Positions 1 through 12,090 of a DNA stretch of 64,000 nt are shown here, piece by piece. The notes under the pieces were generated by a model, which saw only the letters and a program-made list of their open reading frames with translations, ran no database searches and was not told the origin of the DNA. The DNA lies in NCBI RefSeq assembly GCF_001540865.1, contig NC_033622.1:16786060-16850059 (forward strand), in the 5' to 3' direction. The DNA is from Ananas comosus (taxonomy: Eukaryota; Streptophyta; Magnoliopsida; Poales; Bromeliaceae). The translations under genes and the position numbers were made by a program. Each line of letters starts with the position of its first letter. Position 1 is the stretch's first letter.

Positions 1-1470
1 CCAGATACTCGCACGTGCATGGCACGTGCCATCAATATGAACAGTTAAGAAATTGAGCTACAGGAACATGCATGGATCTGGTCCCTTTATGATGGAGCCT
101 GGATAAGAGAAAGGATAAATTTCGATAAGAGAGAGAGAAAAAAAAATAAATAAAAACAGGGTGTTCTAAAGTTAATTGTTATTTTGATTTCTACATATAA
201 GGTATTTATTTGATAGTCGCATTAAAATTTGATTTCAGATGGAATTTTTATCCACCACTATGTCATTATGAAAAATTACTGCATTTAGTCAGACTTTGAT
301 TCAAGCTTGATTCAGAAATCTTCTGAGTTTGTTTCTAGATTCAATTTTTGATTGAGTTTAGATTAAATAAGACAAAACTTGATGTAGATATGCTAGTGTG
401 GACCAAAATTCGAACAATTAAATGTTGTGAATAAAACTATTAAACCAACAGTCCCTTGCGTGTATGGTAAAAGACTTGATAATTGATATTTAAGGTCCGA
501 AATTCGAAACCTAATTGTTTCATATTTTTAACTAAATTAATTTCTAAGAGTATGAACGAAACTGGAGAAATATTGTAACTATATTATAATCTTAAATTAA
601 AAAATAAAGAACTTTTCCACTTGCAATTCATCAAGCTCCTCATTCCTTACCCTATCATGATGGGGTAATTGAGATTCCTACACAGTTGAGATTTTTTTTT
701 ACTTTTGCTACTCGTGGGAGGCACGGATGCTTGCTTTACGGACTCCAAACTCTTTCTCCCAGCTTATTTTTTATTGCAAAAAAAATGTAACATACTAAGT
801 ACTGCTTTATTTATTTATTTTTTTAAAAAAACTGTCTCCAAATTTGTTACTGAAATTTTCTGAAATGTTCAATAGCAAAAACACTAAAAATTACAAAAAA
901 TAATAATGTAAATAAAAATAAAAACAACTGAAAAGTGCAGTGAAGCAATCAAGTTTTCTCTTTGATTCATGCTCCATAGAAAATTAAGTGTTTGGTAGAA
1001 CTAAAATGTTCACTCTCATTTTCTTATAATTAAATTGCAAATTTTTAAATATGTTGAATGCTCAGATAAGAAGAGGAATGCTAAATCAACAATTCAAAAA
1101 TAGTCGTAATCCTACCCTCAACCAATTTTTGATTGTAGGACTAGCGTTTTTTTATATATAATTTAACAAAATATTTACTCAAAATAAAAAAGATAAACTT
1201 CAAATACCATCTCTGTGGTTTAAAGTGTATCAAGTTAGTGTCTTGTGATTTTATTTTTATCTTTTCGTCAGTTTTTCCGTTAATATTTTGTTAAATTATA
1301 TATAAAAAAAAACTTAAGATACCTTATCTAGATTTATTAAATATTCAGCTTAGTATTTTTTAGTTTTAATTTTGTCACTAATTTAACAAAAATTAGTAGA
1401 ATCGCTAATAAAAAGGTAAAAAAAAATTACAGAATATTAAATTGGTACAATTTAAACTATAAAAATTTAA
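1..1470. other. AT-rich intergenic DNA, no gene seen
   Basis: No open frame with family similarity or codon bias is visible. Around 458-560 there is a degraded plus-strand match to the SINE-like family described at 35058 (the phrase ending in a GTTCGAA-like box, then a segment with TAA-rich tail). The rest is A/T-rich with poly-A and poly-T runs. Confidence 0.5.
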
Positions 1471-1482
1471 AGTGAAAAAATA

Positions 1483-1830
1483 TGAAACTACATGTAGTAT
1501 TTGAAGTTTTTCCAAACAAAAACTATGATAAAGAGGAAGCGGTTGAGGAGACAGGAGTACGCTGGATCTGTACCCTTCATTTTCCATCGTACGGCGAGAC
1601 CGAGAGTGTGTGCAAATCTCCAAACTTTGGCACAAAAGCGCTATCCGCAACGCCCTTCTCCGATTGGACCCGAACGCTGGGGATGAGCCCACCAATCGAA
1701 CGGCGGTGATCCAAAGCAAGGTGCGCCGTACACGGAGTAGTGGCAATTTTGAGGTTTCGCCTAAATCTTTGGGCCCATTTGAGAATTGGAGTACTTGTCG
1801 ACTTCGAGAGAGAGAGAGAGATGAAAACGG
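1483..1830. other. GC island, possible relict promoter or first exon on the minus strand
   Basis: This stretch is about 50% GC inside DNA that is otherwise far more AT-rich. It ends in a short (GA)n run at 1807-1820. On the minus strand a methionine (MENEGYRSS...) follows a pyrimidine-rich leader, as at the starts of other genes in this window, but the frame ends soon and matches no family I know. It may be a decayed first exon, a promoter, or transposon cargo. Confidence 0.25.
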
Positions 1831-2041
1831 GTCCGATATGGATCAAATTGTGCGTAATGGACTCATAGGCTATGTTATATATTGAAAAAGAATAACAAAA
1901 TCAGATCCAAATTTGGTTAATCCTAACCTGATTCTGAATCAGAAGAAAAATGGGGAATCCGAATTCAAATCCAAATTTGAACAAAACTGGAATTCAAATT
2001 CGTATCTAAATTAGATAGTAAAATTTTAACTCATATATAAT

Positions 2042-2190
2042 TTTTTTTTTTATAGAGATAAATAGTATGTTACTCGCTTCGCTTATTTCATTTAGAAATA
2101 AACTTAATTAGAAATGTAAATTAATTAGGATTCAAACTTGGAACCCGAAATACCAACCACCAAATTCTCTACCACTTGCGGTATGGACAG
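2042..2190 (-). repeat. SINE-like element copy (minus strand)
   Basis: Read on the minus strand this matches the family defined at 35058. It shows the GTT(C/T)GAA box, then the conserved AAGTTTATTTCTAAAT segment, the 'cgaagcg' segment, and an A-tail (seen here as the poly-T at 2040-2052). Copies are about 140-170 bp. The target duplication is not clear in this copy. Confidence 0.55.
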
Positions 2191-3419
2191 TCGGTTAACT
2201 CATATATGATAGTTTCTAATTGGAGTTGGATTGGGTCACACAATCCAATCCATTTTTACTCTTACTTTTAGGGTGCGTTTGGATTAATGAATTTGTAGAT
2301 CCAACGTAACTTAAGTACGGTTGTGTTTAAGTTTTTCTAAACTGTGATTTTTTTTGTTATTATTTGTTTTGACATAACTTATACAGTCTGAAAGTTAAAT
2401 TCAATTACTTATTCTATTTTTTTTATATAACTTGGTATTGGTGAAATTAAATTTTTTAGTTATATTGTTTATTTTGATGAAAATAAGTGGATCTCGTTAT
2501 CTTCTGAATATATTGATAAATTTACCGCTAAAAAATTTAACCTATTAAGTAATTATATTTTTCATTATTATTTAAAGATAATTCTAATTTATTATAAATA
2601 AGATAATTCTAATCCATTATAAAGAAAGTATAATTTAGATTGTACTATTTAGTAAATTGTTTAGAGAAGGTTGAGTGTGGCAAAAGTCAAGTTCGGCGCT
2701 TTATAGAAAGAATCGAAAATAAGTGAAATGGAGGTCTGACGTAACTTGAGTTACACTATATTTGTTACTTACACCAAAATAAGTATTAGAAGTAATGAAA
2801 CTTGGGTTCCATCCCTCTACTTACATCCATAGTTAGTTGATTCGGATTCGGCAAAAATTCAGTACGGGTATAATACGCATAAAATTTATTTTCTAATTTT
2901 TAAATTCGTTAAAAAATTTGGATTAAAAAAGGAATTTGGTATGAAATATAAAATATAAGATATAAAATATTTAAACATAAAAATTATAAGTTTTTTTATT
3001 CAGATTTTTAATAATTCGGAAATAATTCGTGAATAATTAGACTGACCAAAAAATTTACAAATAATTTTCTTTCTTTAAACAAAATTCATAAACAAACTGT
3101 TTAATTTGAATTTTAATAATTCATGAATAATTCGCAAATAATTTGCCAATTACCTAACAAAGCTTACATCAAAACAAAAAGCCCTCTAGCCAACAACCTC
3201 TTGAAATTATTGCGTGAACTAGTCCCACCAAGTCAGCAAGAAAATCAGAATATATATATTTTTTTTTTCTAAATTTAAAAATAAAAATCTCGATATAAGT
3301 TATTTTATGTAAATTATTTTTAAATTTTTACTGCAGTGAAATTCAGTAGTGTTATTAATATATATTTACTCATGATATAAAAACAAGTATAATTTATAGA
3401 ATTTTATTTTAAGAGCTAT
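2191..3419. other. AT-rich intergenic DNA, no gene seen
   Basis: No coding signal. A GTGCGTTTGGATTA phrase near 2273 resembles the ends of plant hAT or PIF-type MITEs, but I could not find a matching inverted end. Confidence 0.4.
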
Positions 3420-3420
3420 G

Positions 3421-3720
3421 TGGATGTGGTAGAGGTTTAATAGACGGGTCCATGGTGGACCTGGTACAGGCGATAAGTTCCCCGTAGCCTGCACGAGATA
3501 TAGGTCGACATGTGACGGCGATCCCAATGGAAAGCAACGGATTCGGGCACTCCGTGAGCGGCCGTCACGGCTTACGCCATCTTATTTCGAGGTGGCGTCA
3601 ATCGATAACGGTTCTGCGAGGTAACGGCATCTGATTGCCGTTAATTTGGACGTTAACGGAGGTCCATGTGGTCACATGTAGGAAAGGTGACGGAACCAAA
3701 AAAAGGCGAGGTTAGATATT
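3421..3720. other. GC-rich island of unknown origin
   Basis: This 300-bp stretch is close to 50% GC and sharply bounded by AT-rich DNA. It contains several short self-complementary stretches (for example around 3625-3660, GGCATCTGATTGCC) but no open frame of family type. It could be promoter debris or captured sequence inside a transposon. Confidence 0.3.
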
Positions 3721-4162
3721 ATATATATATATAAAGTTTGGTAGCCTATTATGATTGTAAGTCCCTCTCATGTGAATGATACTGAATTAAATTTTAAAAT
3801 TCAATTCAAACATATATAATACTATTTCTGTACGTAATTGATTAACTTTTTTCGTGTCATTGAAAACAATGCACAACTATACAACTATTCACTTCATCAA
3901 TGAGAACTAAAGCTGGGCCACTTCGATATTGGTTTAAATATCATTTAATATTATACCAATAACTAAAATTAGTGTATGATCATCGTAAAAAGAGAGCTGA
4001 TATATTAAGAGCAATTTTGATATTAACAAAACATATACATTATATCTAATAATCATGATTAATTTTTTTTCACTCTGATAGAAATCTCTTTTCTTAATTA
4101 TTATATTCTTTTCTATGTATTAAAAATTATCATCTGCGAATTGCGATGCAGAACACTACAAG

Positions 4163-4290
4163 ATTTTTTTTTTTGAGAGATAGGTAGCATGCTATTCGCT
4201 TCGTTTATTTCTTTAAGAAATAAAATTAGCCGAAAATGTGAATCAACTATGATTCAAACTTAGAATCTCGGATACCAACTAAATTTGTTT
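4163..4290 (-). repeat. SINE-like element copy (minus strand)
   Basis: Minus-strand copy of the family at 35058: poly-T at its plus-strand start (the A-tail), then the reverse of the 'agcgggtagc' segment, the AAATAAAC segment and a decayed B-box-like motif (ttcaaactt). No clear target-site duplication. Confidence 0.55.
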
Positions 4291-4584
4291 TCTTTTTTTT
4301 AAAATTTGTGTCTTCGACATTAATTACAACATTTGTAAATAGATGCGGGTAAAGTTAACGAGGGTTTTGGTTTTGCCGGATACATGTAGTACCAGAATTA
4401 ATAGAAAACTGAAGTAAGATTACAAAAATCTAGCTAGATGATTCGACTATAATGGTAATAAAGATGGGAATCTCGTCTTACTTTGCTTCCAAGAATCTTC
4501 GTAATCTAGGTGGTTAGAATGTGAACGATCCATCCATTTTGCATCGTGAACTGCACTCAACCCTGTAATTAATGTAGCTATACA

Positions 4585-4745
4585 TATTAAGGACTTGTTA
4601 ATTCAAGTGGCAAATGATTCCTTAATGATCAATATCTGAAATTTCAAGTTGGAAACTTAATTATTTCACTTTTCTAATCAAGTTCATTTTTCTAAAAGAA
4701 TAAGCGGAGTGGATGTCATGTTATCTTTCTCTAAAAGAAAAAGCT
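4585..4745 (+). repeat. SINE-like element copy
   Basis: Plus-strand copy of the family at 35058. It has 'aagtggcaaa', then 'gatatctgaaatttcaagtt' variants, then 'aataagcggagtgga' and an A-rich tail ending near 4742. It is more diverged than the 35058 copy and the B-box is mutated. Confidence 0.5.
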
Positions 4746-5304
4746 TTAAATTCATGCTCCTTAATCTTCCAATCTAAATCACCACACATTTTTTTAATTA
4801 AAAATTAAAACAATTATCATTTATTGGTGAACTAACTAAATTGCTTCATACAATACTCTAATCTGTTTCGTTAATAAAGTATCTAACCCAAGCTCTAATT
4901 AATACATAATAAACAACACATAGCTTTTAAGTTCCAGCTGCTTAGACAAATAAAGCCCAAATTAATTTCTTATCTAATTAATCAAGCAAAGTTTGACTTA
5001 GATTATGCTTAAGGAAAGACAAAGAAAGATTGAGATTAATAGTACACAAGGACACCCTAGGTTCACATTGACCTTTGGGTGTGCGGGGCGTGGTAGGCCA
5101 ATGTGGTTTGGTTTAGTTAGGATCACAACCGTCCAATAATCATCACACGAATCATGATATCCAAGTACAGCAGCTATTATAGACTCTCCCTATTAGCTAG
5201 AAATTACTTAAATATGTAATTGCTGAAATTAAAGAATAGAGTTGACGTTGTTTATATTGCAAACTTTACAATCAAGCGTACGTCATCACTTTTATTATTT
5301 AATT

Positions 5305-5830
5305 TAATATGTGGAGGGGGGGAATGGACGGTCGTGATCCAATGGGCTCGGTGCTTGGGACGGTAACTCATTGTATGCTGGGGACCACCCGATTTATCTA
5401 TTATCTGTTTGTGGGCCCCATTCCACCTCAGACCACCTCCTCCCCGCTAACGTTATCCGCACTACAAAGTTACCCGGGTGATCTCCGGTGTAACCGCCGC
5501 ATGCGACGCTGCACCATGTTGGGCCCACATGTCAGAGAAACGGAACGTGATATGCGAGCGTTGCAGGAAAAGGTACTAGGGACCGAATATTTAAGAGGAG
5601 ATCTGACCGTCCGCGTCAAATCAAACGGTAAAGGGAGCCCTCGACAGCGTGACAAATCCAATGCCCATCGGGGTGCTTATGAACCAACCGTACCGGGTTC
5701 TGGATAACGTCAAACCTCGGTCCGAAGCCAAAAATAGTTACAAAAGCAGCGGCCAAAAATGGAAGCCTCGGTACGTTGCTGCGCTCGACAAAATTATACG
5801 ACACGACGCGAAATAATTGAATGAAAAATG
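5305..5830. promoter_or_regulatory. GC-rich distal upstream region of the bHLH gene
   Basis: GC-rich block 0.3-0.8 kb upstream of the bHLH TATA box, with GGGCCCCA at 5413 and GGGCCCACATGTCAG at 5521, short motifs common in monocot upstream regions. The longest open frames here look like chance products of GC content. I infer an upstream regulatory block; nothing shows a gene. Confidence 0.35.
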
Positions 5831-6143
5831 TCACGCGCACACTAAAATATATTGTACGTATAGTAAAAAAAATTTATTTATTAAAATAAATATGAGATTT
5901 ATAATACCGTTTAATCTGATTCAGGTTCATCAGTATATAAGTGAATGGACCCCTAAAAAAGGAAAAAAATTGTGAGATGTCGACGCACGCTGTACAATTC
6001 AATTTAAAGAGGAGAAAATAGATGCCGTATAGGGGTATTTTCGTCAATTACTGGGTGCGTCTCCGCAGGCAAAATAAGCAGCGGTGGGGTGGCACGGGGA
6101 GAAGTATCAGGGAAGTAAAAGGGCATTTTGGGTAGTTCGGCGC

Positions 6144-6151
6144 TATAAATA
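6144..6151 (+). promoter_or_regulatory. TATA box of the bHLH gene
   Basis: TATAAATA lies in a GC-rich context (cgcTATAAATAggcc), about 690 bp before the chosen start codon. Transcription would begin near 6175-6180, giving a leader of about 655 nt that contains upstream open frames and a (GA)n run. Confidence 0.7.
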
Positions 6152-6384
6152 GGCCGGGGTGGGGAGTAGTGTCGATTGCTCGGCTCTGGCTCTGCCGCAT
6201 CTCAATTTCTTACTGGTCTCCTTTGCTTTCTCCATCCCTTATTTATTTATATTTATTTATTAATTAGTTCCCCTCAATTCCGTATTAAAAAAAGGGCCGG
6301 AAACCACTTCCTTGGTTTCGGTGCTTCGTGGAGAGGAAAAGAAGGGAAATAGAAAAGGAAGGTAGAGAGGAGAGGATCCGTTCG

Positions 6385-6411
6385 ATGGCGAGTGGAGTAA
6401 GCAATTCGTGA
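6385..6411 (+). promoter_or_regulatory. Short upstream ORF in the bHLH leader (8 codons)
   Basis: ATG GCG AGT ... TGA encodes MASGVSNS in the 5' leader. It would meet scanning ribosomes first if transcription starts near 6178. Its effect on translation is inferred, not shown. Confidence 0.4.
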
Positions 6412-6589
6412 ATCTCCGATTATTTTGGTTATATTTTGGATTATTGTTTTTTTTATTTTGAGGTTTTCGATCGAATCGTGGGGGTTTGAGCTGGGGAAAT
6501 CGCACGGATCGGGGATTGGATTTGGAGTACGGGGGAAGCATAGCGATCTCTCCTCGTTAATCCAGCTCCCAGGGTTTGGCCTTTTCGTG

Positions 6590-6661
6590 ATGGCGAAGAG
6601 GCGGAAGCGTGGGGATTCAGCTGAATTGGAGCTGCTGCTTCTTCTCGACCTCTCTCTTTGA
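6590..6661 (+). promoter_or_regulatory. Second upstream ORF in the bHLH leader (23 codons)
   Basis: An ATG in good context (GTGATGG) opens a 23-codon frame with a basic start (MAKRRKRGD) and a leucine-rich end (LELLLLLDLSL), stopping 173 nt before the bHLH start. It is not in frame with the bHLH. It is a candidate translational control element; conservation in relatives would be needed to believe the peptide matters. Confidence 0.4.
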
Positions 6662-6775
6662 TCTGCTTCGAACGGGCGCTCCATAAATCTCAGAGAGAAT
6701 CCGATACGGAACCTGAATCTACCATTAAGGAAGAGCGTGAGCTCGAGATCGAGATTGAGATCGAGGGAGGGAGGG

Positions 6776-6778
<3 letters not shown>

Positions 6779-6812
<34 letters not shown>
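6779..6812 (+). repeat. (GA)n microsatellite in the bHLH 5' leader
   Basis: About 17 GA units directly upstream of the start codon. GA/CT tracts in leaders are binding sites of plant BASIC PENTACYSTEINE proteins (established). A complementary (CT)19 lies in intron 1 at 7512-7549. Confidence 0.9.
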
Positions 6813-6814
<2 letters not shown>

Positions 6815-6834
6815 CCGAAGAGATCAGTCTAGTG

Positions 6835-7271
6835 ATGTACGGGTCGCCACAAGCGGCGAGGTCAAAGGATCTGAACCTTCCGGTATCCGCAGAGCCGGCC
6901 TTCGGACACCGGAAAGAGGAAAAGGAGCTCCTCCAGCGTCACCACCACCACCACCACCACCGGGATCATCAACAACATCAACACCATAATCCTCCTCCTC
7001 CTCCTCCTCCTCCTCATCATCAGCAGCAGCAGCAGCAGCAGCAGCAGATGAGCTCGGGATTGCTTCGCTACCGATCGGCGCCGACTGCGCTCCTGGGCGA
7101 AGTCGTCGACGACTTCCTACCCGTGCGCCCGTCGAGCCCCGAGACGGAGACGATGTTCGCCCGCTTCCTCGCCACCTCCGATCTCCGCGACGAGATCCGG
7201 GAGAAGCCGCCCTCCGCCGCCGCCCAGAGGAGCTCCACGTTCGCTTCAGCGATGGACGAAGCCGCGGCGTC

Positions 7272-7303
<32 letters not shown>

Positions 7304-7508
7304 TGATGTACCACTCGCATCATCAGCCGATGCCGAGCCACGGATCAGTGGAGAGCCTGTATCGCACCGCGAGCTCCGCGGCGATAGACCTGGAGCCGAT
7401 GAAGAGCGACGGCGCCACCAATAATCTCATCCGCCAGAGTAGCTCTCCCCCGGGCATCTTCTCCCATGTAAACGTAGATAATGGTACGATCTCCAATCTC
7501 TCACTCTC

Positions 7509-7555
<47 letters not shown>

Positions 7556-9610
7556 TCATCTACAGTTCCCATCTCATATACTGTTGCTTAGTTAATGGGC
7601 GTGCTTTAAATATCGTTACGGATGGGAAATTTCCGACTTATTAATTGGTATTCATGAGCAGAAACCGTTAGGCTTTTGATCCAATCAGGAAATTTTTGAG
7701 GGATTTCCTATTTTAGATAAGTCCACGAGGAAAAATCTCGTCTCGTGTTTGTTTAGATGCATGATGAAGGGAAGTTTCTGTTTCTGGGGACACATCCAAG
7801 GTGGAATAAATTCTCGCTGTCATGCAGGTTATTCCGTGATGAGGGGAATTGGCGGGTTCAGGAACGGGAACAACTCCCTGGGAGCGGTCAATGCCGCGAA
7901 TACTAATAGTACCAGCAACAGAATGAAGGGCCAGATAAGCTTCTCGTCGAGGCAGGGGTCTCTCATGTCTCAGATCTCCGGGATGGGGAGCGAGGGCGGC
8001 GCTATTGGCGGAAGCAGCCCCGAGGACGGTGGCAACAGCGGGGGCACCGCAGCGGGCGGAGGCCGCTACATCCCGGGGTACCCTCTCGGCTCGTGGGACG
8101 ACCCTCCCCTGCTCTCCGACCACTTCTCCGGCAGTTTAAAAAGAGGGAGAGAAGCTGAAGGGAAGATAATCTCCGGCCTCAACCAATCGGAGCATCAGGT
8201 ACTGCTGCTGCTTTCGTATTAGATTAGATGAGATTGAACCACATGCCACATGGTATCAAAGTTAGTCCTAAGTTCCGTCGCTTCTTCCAACTTTAAACTA
8301 ATCTCCTCCACAGACAAGACCGGGGATGTTATGACTACTGACATACCCCTATGATCTTTGAGTAACAGCTGTTCGGTCAAAACCCTCTCTTAAGGTAATA
8401 AACTTTTGGATGCAGAATGGTCTGATGCATCAATTTAGCCTGCCCAAGACTTCGTCGGAGATGGCTGCGATTGAAAAGTTCTTGCAGTTCCATGATGCTG
8501 TCCCGTGTAAGATCCGAGCCAAGCGAGGCTGTGCCACCCACCCACGAAGTATCGCCGAAAGGGTAATTGATTGGTTTCTTAATAGATGTTCTGTAAAATG
8601 TATTTGGGTTTGGTCGATCCTTTTAAAGCTTTGAGATTGATTAATTGCTATACTGTTGAATTTGATCTGCCAGGTAAGGAGAACTCGAATTAGCGAACGG
8701 ATGCGGAAGTTGCAAGAGCTCGTCCCCAACATGGACAAGGTAGTAATTAACACTCTCCAGTAGGACAGTAGTTGCCCTCTTTTAAACCTGGCGGGTGAAT
8801 TATACATGATGTCACTAAACAGAAGTTAGGCTTTAATCAATTCATCTGATTTGTTCTCTTAAGTGATCTCATCAAATCTCTTATTAGATTCTATGTGCGA
8901 GCGTTGGGTGGAAATTAAATTAGTTGTGTCCTTCTCAGTTACCTGGAACTAGTATCTGCTGTCTTAGTTAGCATGATATAGCATCTACCTGTCTTCTAAA
9001 GAAAAGTTTGCATTTAATTGGGTTGCAAAGGTGAAAAGGTAACTGCCGTATTTGGGCATGGCCCATCTTAACCAAAATCCAATTAGTCAGCGATGAGGGA
9101 GGTGCTGCTCGTAAACTAGTTTCTGGTGATTGTGATGACACGTTAGTTCTCATTGGTGAATGTACCGGCATTGAAATCGTTAGTACGCTTGAATCATAAT
9201 TGTTATGTTTTAAACTTGCATTTACAGAGGTAAAGTTATTATAGAATTTGTTCATTAAATTCAACGAACCTGCTTAATTATAACAATTCCAGCTCTATCA
9301 CAGTACCATCTTGTTTATCCTCTAATTTGGTGTCCGTTGTTAACAGCAAACCAACACCGCAGACATGTTAGATTTAGCCGTTGACTACATCAAAGATCTT
9401 CAGAAGCAGGTCAAGGTATACATCAATTAATCCCTATATATGAGCGCACACTAATCTCCCACAATTACAGTACCATATCTATTAAGATTATGATCTCGAC
9501 TCTTTTTCTCTTTGTCGTGATCTTCTTGTTTGAAGACATTAACAGAGAACCGGGCAAGCTGTACCTGCTCTTCTAGCAAGCAAAAGCAGTACCAAAATCC
9601 AGCGGCGTGA
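6835..9610 (+). CDS. bHLH transcription factor, FBH/AKS (bHLH122/128/130-like) type
   Basis: Coding exons: 6835-7483, 7828-8198, 8416-8562, 8674-8739, 9347-9415 and 9536-9610, all GT-AG and in phase, giving 458 residues. The N-terminal half has His, Pro and two Gln tracts (about residues 38-66 and 146-156). The family block SSGLLRYRSAPTALLGEVVDDF follows the first tract. KNQISFSS-like and GYPLGSWDD-like motifs lie in exon 2. The bHLH domain is built from exons 3-5: KIRAKRGCATHPRSIAERV, then RRTRISERMRKLQELVPNMD, then QTNTADMLDLAVDYIKDLQKQ. The His-Glu-Arg pattern (HPRSIAERVRR) predicts E-box/G-box binding. The tail (CTCSSKQKQ) is typical. Known relatives activate CONSTANS (FBH1-4) or guard-cell K+ channel genes (AKS1-3, controlled by ABA through phosphorylation). 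The start is the first Met after the GA run; the frame is open upstream, but the ATG at 6835 matches family starts. Intron lengths: 344, 217, 111, 607 and 120 bp. Confidence 0.93.
7512..7549 (+). repeat. (CT)19 microsatellite in intron 1 of the bHLH gene
   Basis: Pure CT dinucleotide run 29 bp after the exon 1 donor at 7484. It is complementary to the GA run in the leader of the same transcript. Confidence 0.9.
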
Positions 9611-11291
9611 GTTCGAATCGCCGTATATGCTACAGATAGTAGTAACATTTGATTGCTGGATGAGATCTTGGAAACAGGCCTTTTATAAGTTAGTGATGAG
9701 CTTTAACTTCACCAGTGGAGGGGGGCCCCATTGAAGCAGAGAAGAAATGTATAGTTTTGGTGGTACTTTGGGAAGTTAAACTATATACATTTATGTATAC
9801 CTACCACCATGTTGTATGTATTTTTCCTTTTTTTTTGTTTCTAGTTATCAATTGAGCTCATCATCAGTCACCAACCACTCGCTGACAGCGCAACGTTTTT
9901 GGTATTTGTGTAAATGGCGTACGTGGAGGTCATTCACACCGGATGGCTTAAATGGTTGGAGGCATCCTAGTTTTCTCACCAGAAAAAATAGCTACTGGTA
10001 AATGCACTAATAGACCTCTTACGAATGACTTACAACTAACTCCATGAATACCATCCCCAGCATCCCCAAGCGTTCGAGCCATGTTCCTCTCAAACATCTT
10101 AGTTAAATACTGCTGATGGCTTAGTATTAGTTCTTATTATCATGCCGACATATGGTAACTCATTTTTTTTTTAAAAAAAATTTCTCGTGCTATTCAGCTG
10201 CTTTATCTGCAACACTTTGAGATGATCTTGCGGGGGCAAGCGAATTAAGAATCTCCCTCCCAAATTAAACTCAATTGGCTATAAACTCCCCAGGACTTGG
10301 GAGTAAGGTTTCTATTTTGATACCAAACTCAAAAACGAACTTCAATATGAAAGAGAGAGATAAAGCGAGCAATGATGGAGGGGCGGTAAAAGATGCGAGC
10401 AGCAGCATTCAACTCACTCACGGATCACCAACATCTCTTTCCGCCCCGGAAGGAAAAAAAAAAAAAGAAAAAAAAGAAAAAAGAAAAAAAAGAGAGAAAG
10501 TAAGAAGAGAAAAAGAAAAAGAAAATGCGGCCGCCTCACATATACTCCCCCCTTGGCGGGCCTGACGGCAACTATAGTGGCAAATTAAACAAACCCCCTC
10601 CCCTCTCCTCTTCAAAAGAAAAAAAGAAAAAAAGTCTAAAATATATCAGTTATATTACTAACATGATGTTTTCAACTAATAGAATTGTTCCATTAGATTT
10701 ATCTGTTCCATCATAGTTAATAAAAGATATTTTTATTATACTTTTTTTTAAAAACATATGTATAATTGACTTCTTACTAATGATGTGGTGCAAATGTAAC
10801 ATATTAAACTCTCTCCTCTAAAAGAGGGATCCCCCCTCCTACACGGCTACACCCCAATGAACTTTTGAGTGGATGTCGCAATCACATGAGGGGCCACGTG
10901 CATCATTAACCGTCGGATGATTGGCTTTCGCCTTCATCCAACGGCTATTTACAGCGTGGGCCATTGTGCAAGGAGATAAGGCTCCTCCATCTCGTGCTAA
11001 ACCGAAAGGGGGCCACGGAGGAGATAGCGACGCGTCGTTCATTCCCTCTTCATTTTACCCCTTCTTCGGGATTTTGTGGGATTTAACAACATCAAAACAA
11101 AAAAGGTTATGTATGCTTGTGGAGATTGAGAGAGATGCGGGATCTACATGTGAGATGATAAAGCGGTTTAGAGATCACACCATATATGTGTAAAGGGGGA
11201 AACATAGAGGAGAGAAAGGATAAAAAGTGAAAGGATACACATTTAGTGCAGTCACATTAAAAAGAAGATCTGCAGCCGTTGTGGAAGTGTT

Positions 11292-11292
11292 N

Positions 11293-11338
<46 letters not shown>
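11292..11338. repeat. (TA)n microsatellite with an N at its left edge
   Basis: About 22 TA units begin right after the N at 11292. The N probably marks an assembly join, so the true repeat length is unknown. Confidence 0.9.
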
Positions 11339-11340
<2 letters not shown>

Positions 11341-12066
11341 CTGTAAAAACTTTCATCTGATCACATCATGTATATATATATATACACACACATGTATGTA
11401 TGTTCATACTTCAGGATCGTTGGTTTAATTGCTTGGAGGGCAAGAAGAGGTAGATAGAAGTATTATTTAGGGCCATGAGAGATGGTGCCAACGAGTCATA
11501 ACGGCTATCTCACCTCCACCCTTCTTTACCATGGTAAAATGTTCATAGCCACCCACCAATATTAATAAGACTTCTCGAAAAAGTCTCTTTGTAATGTTTT
11601 TACCGTAAAGCATAATAATTAACTGGTTAAAAAATTTGTATTATCATCAATATTTAACAAAATTACTATGCAATTACACGACTAGCTCGTGATATATCCT
11701 GCATAGAGTTGGTACATTCTACAGCTAACACAATTTTTCAAGAGCTACATCCCTTCACTGTTTTTTTAAACTTCAAATTTTATACAATTGAAATCTAGAA
11801 CTACTATTTTGAATTACGAAGATACTGGGACTCCATGCGGTTACTGGTGAATAACGTTTCTTTTCTACAGAGCGGCAACCGACATTATTCTCCACAATAA
11901 TTTAATTAGCAAATCATTGTAAAATCCAGGAAAAAAAACTGCGGCGCTTTAAAGATGGTGGCCAATTCACTAGAGTCGATCACGAGATCGGGGAAATGAT
12001 TTTTTTTTAAAAAAATTTATTTTTATTTTTATTTTTCACACCGCACTCTGTTGGACTCGGTGCGCA

Positions 12067-12090
12067 CTGTGGTCCTTCACGGGACCACAG
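12067..12090. repeat. Perfect 9-bp hairpin
   Basis: CTGTGGTCC, six bases, then GGACCACAG. It sits in a GC-rich patch (about 12040-12150) within AT-rich DNA. No terminator logic applies here; it may be transposon debris. Confidence 0.5.

Noticed and set aside
6658..6834. N-terminal extension of the bHLH by 59 codons
   Set aside because: The extra residues are only Glu/Arg from the GA repeat, and family proteins start near MYGSP.
10418..10615. Lys/Glu-rich and Phe/Ser-rich open frames over the purine run
   Set aside because: They are products of an A/G homopurine tract with no family features.
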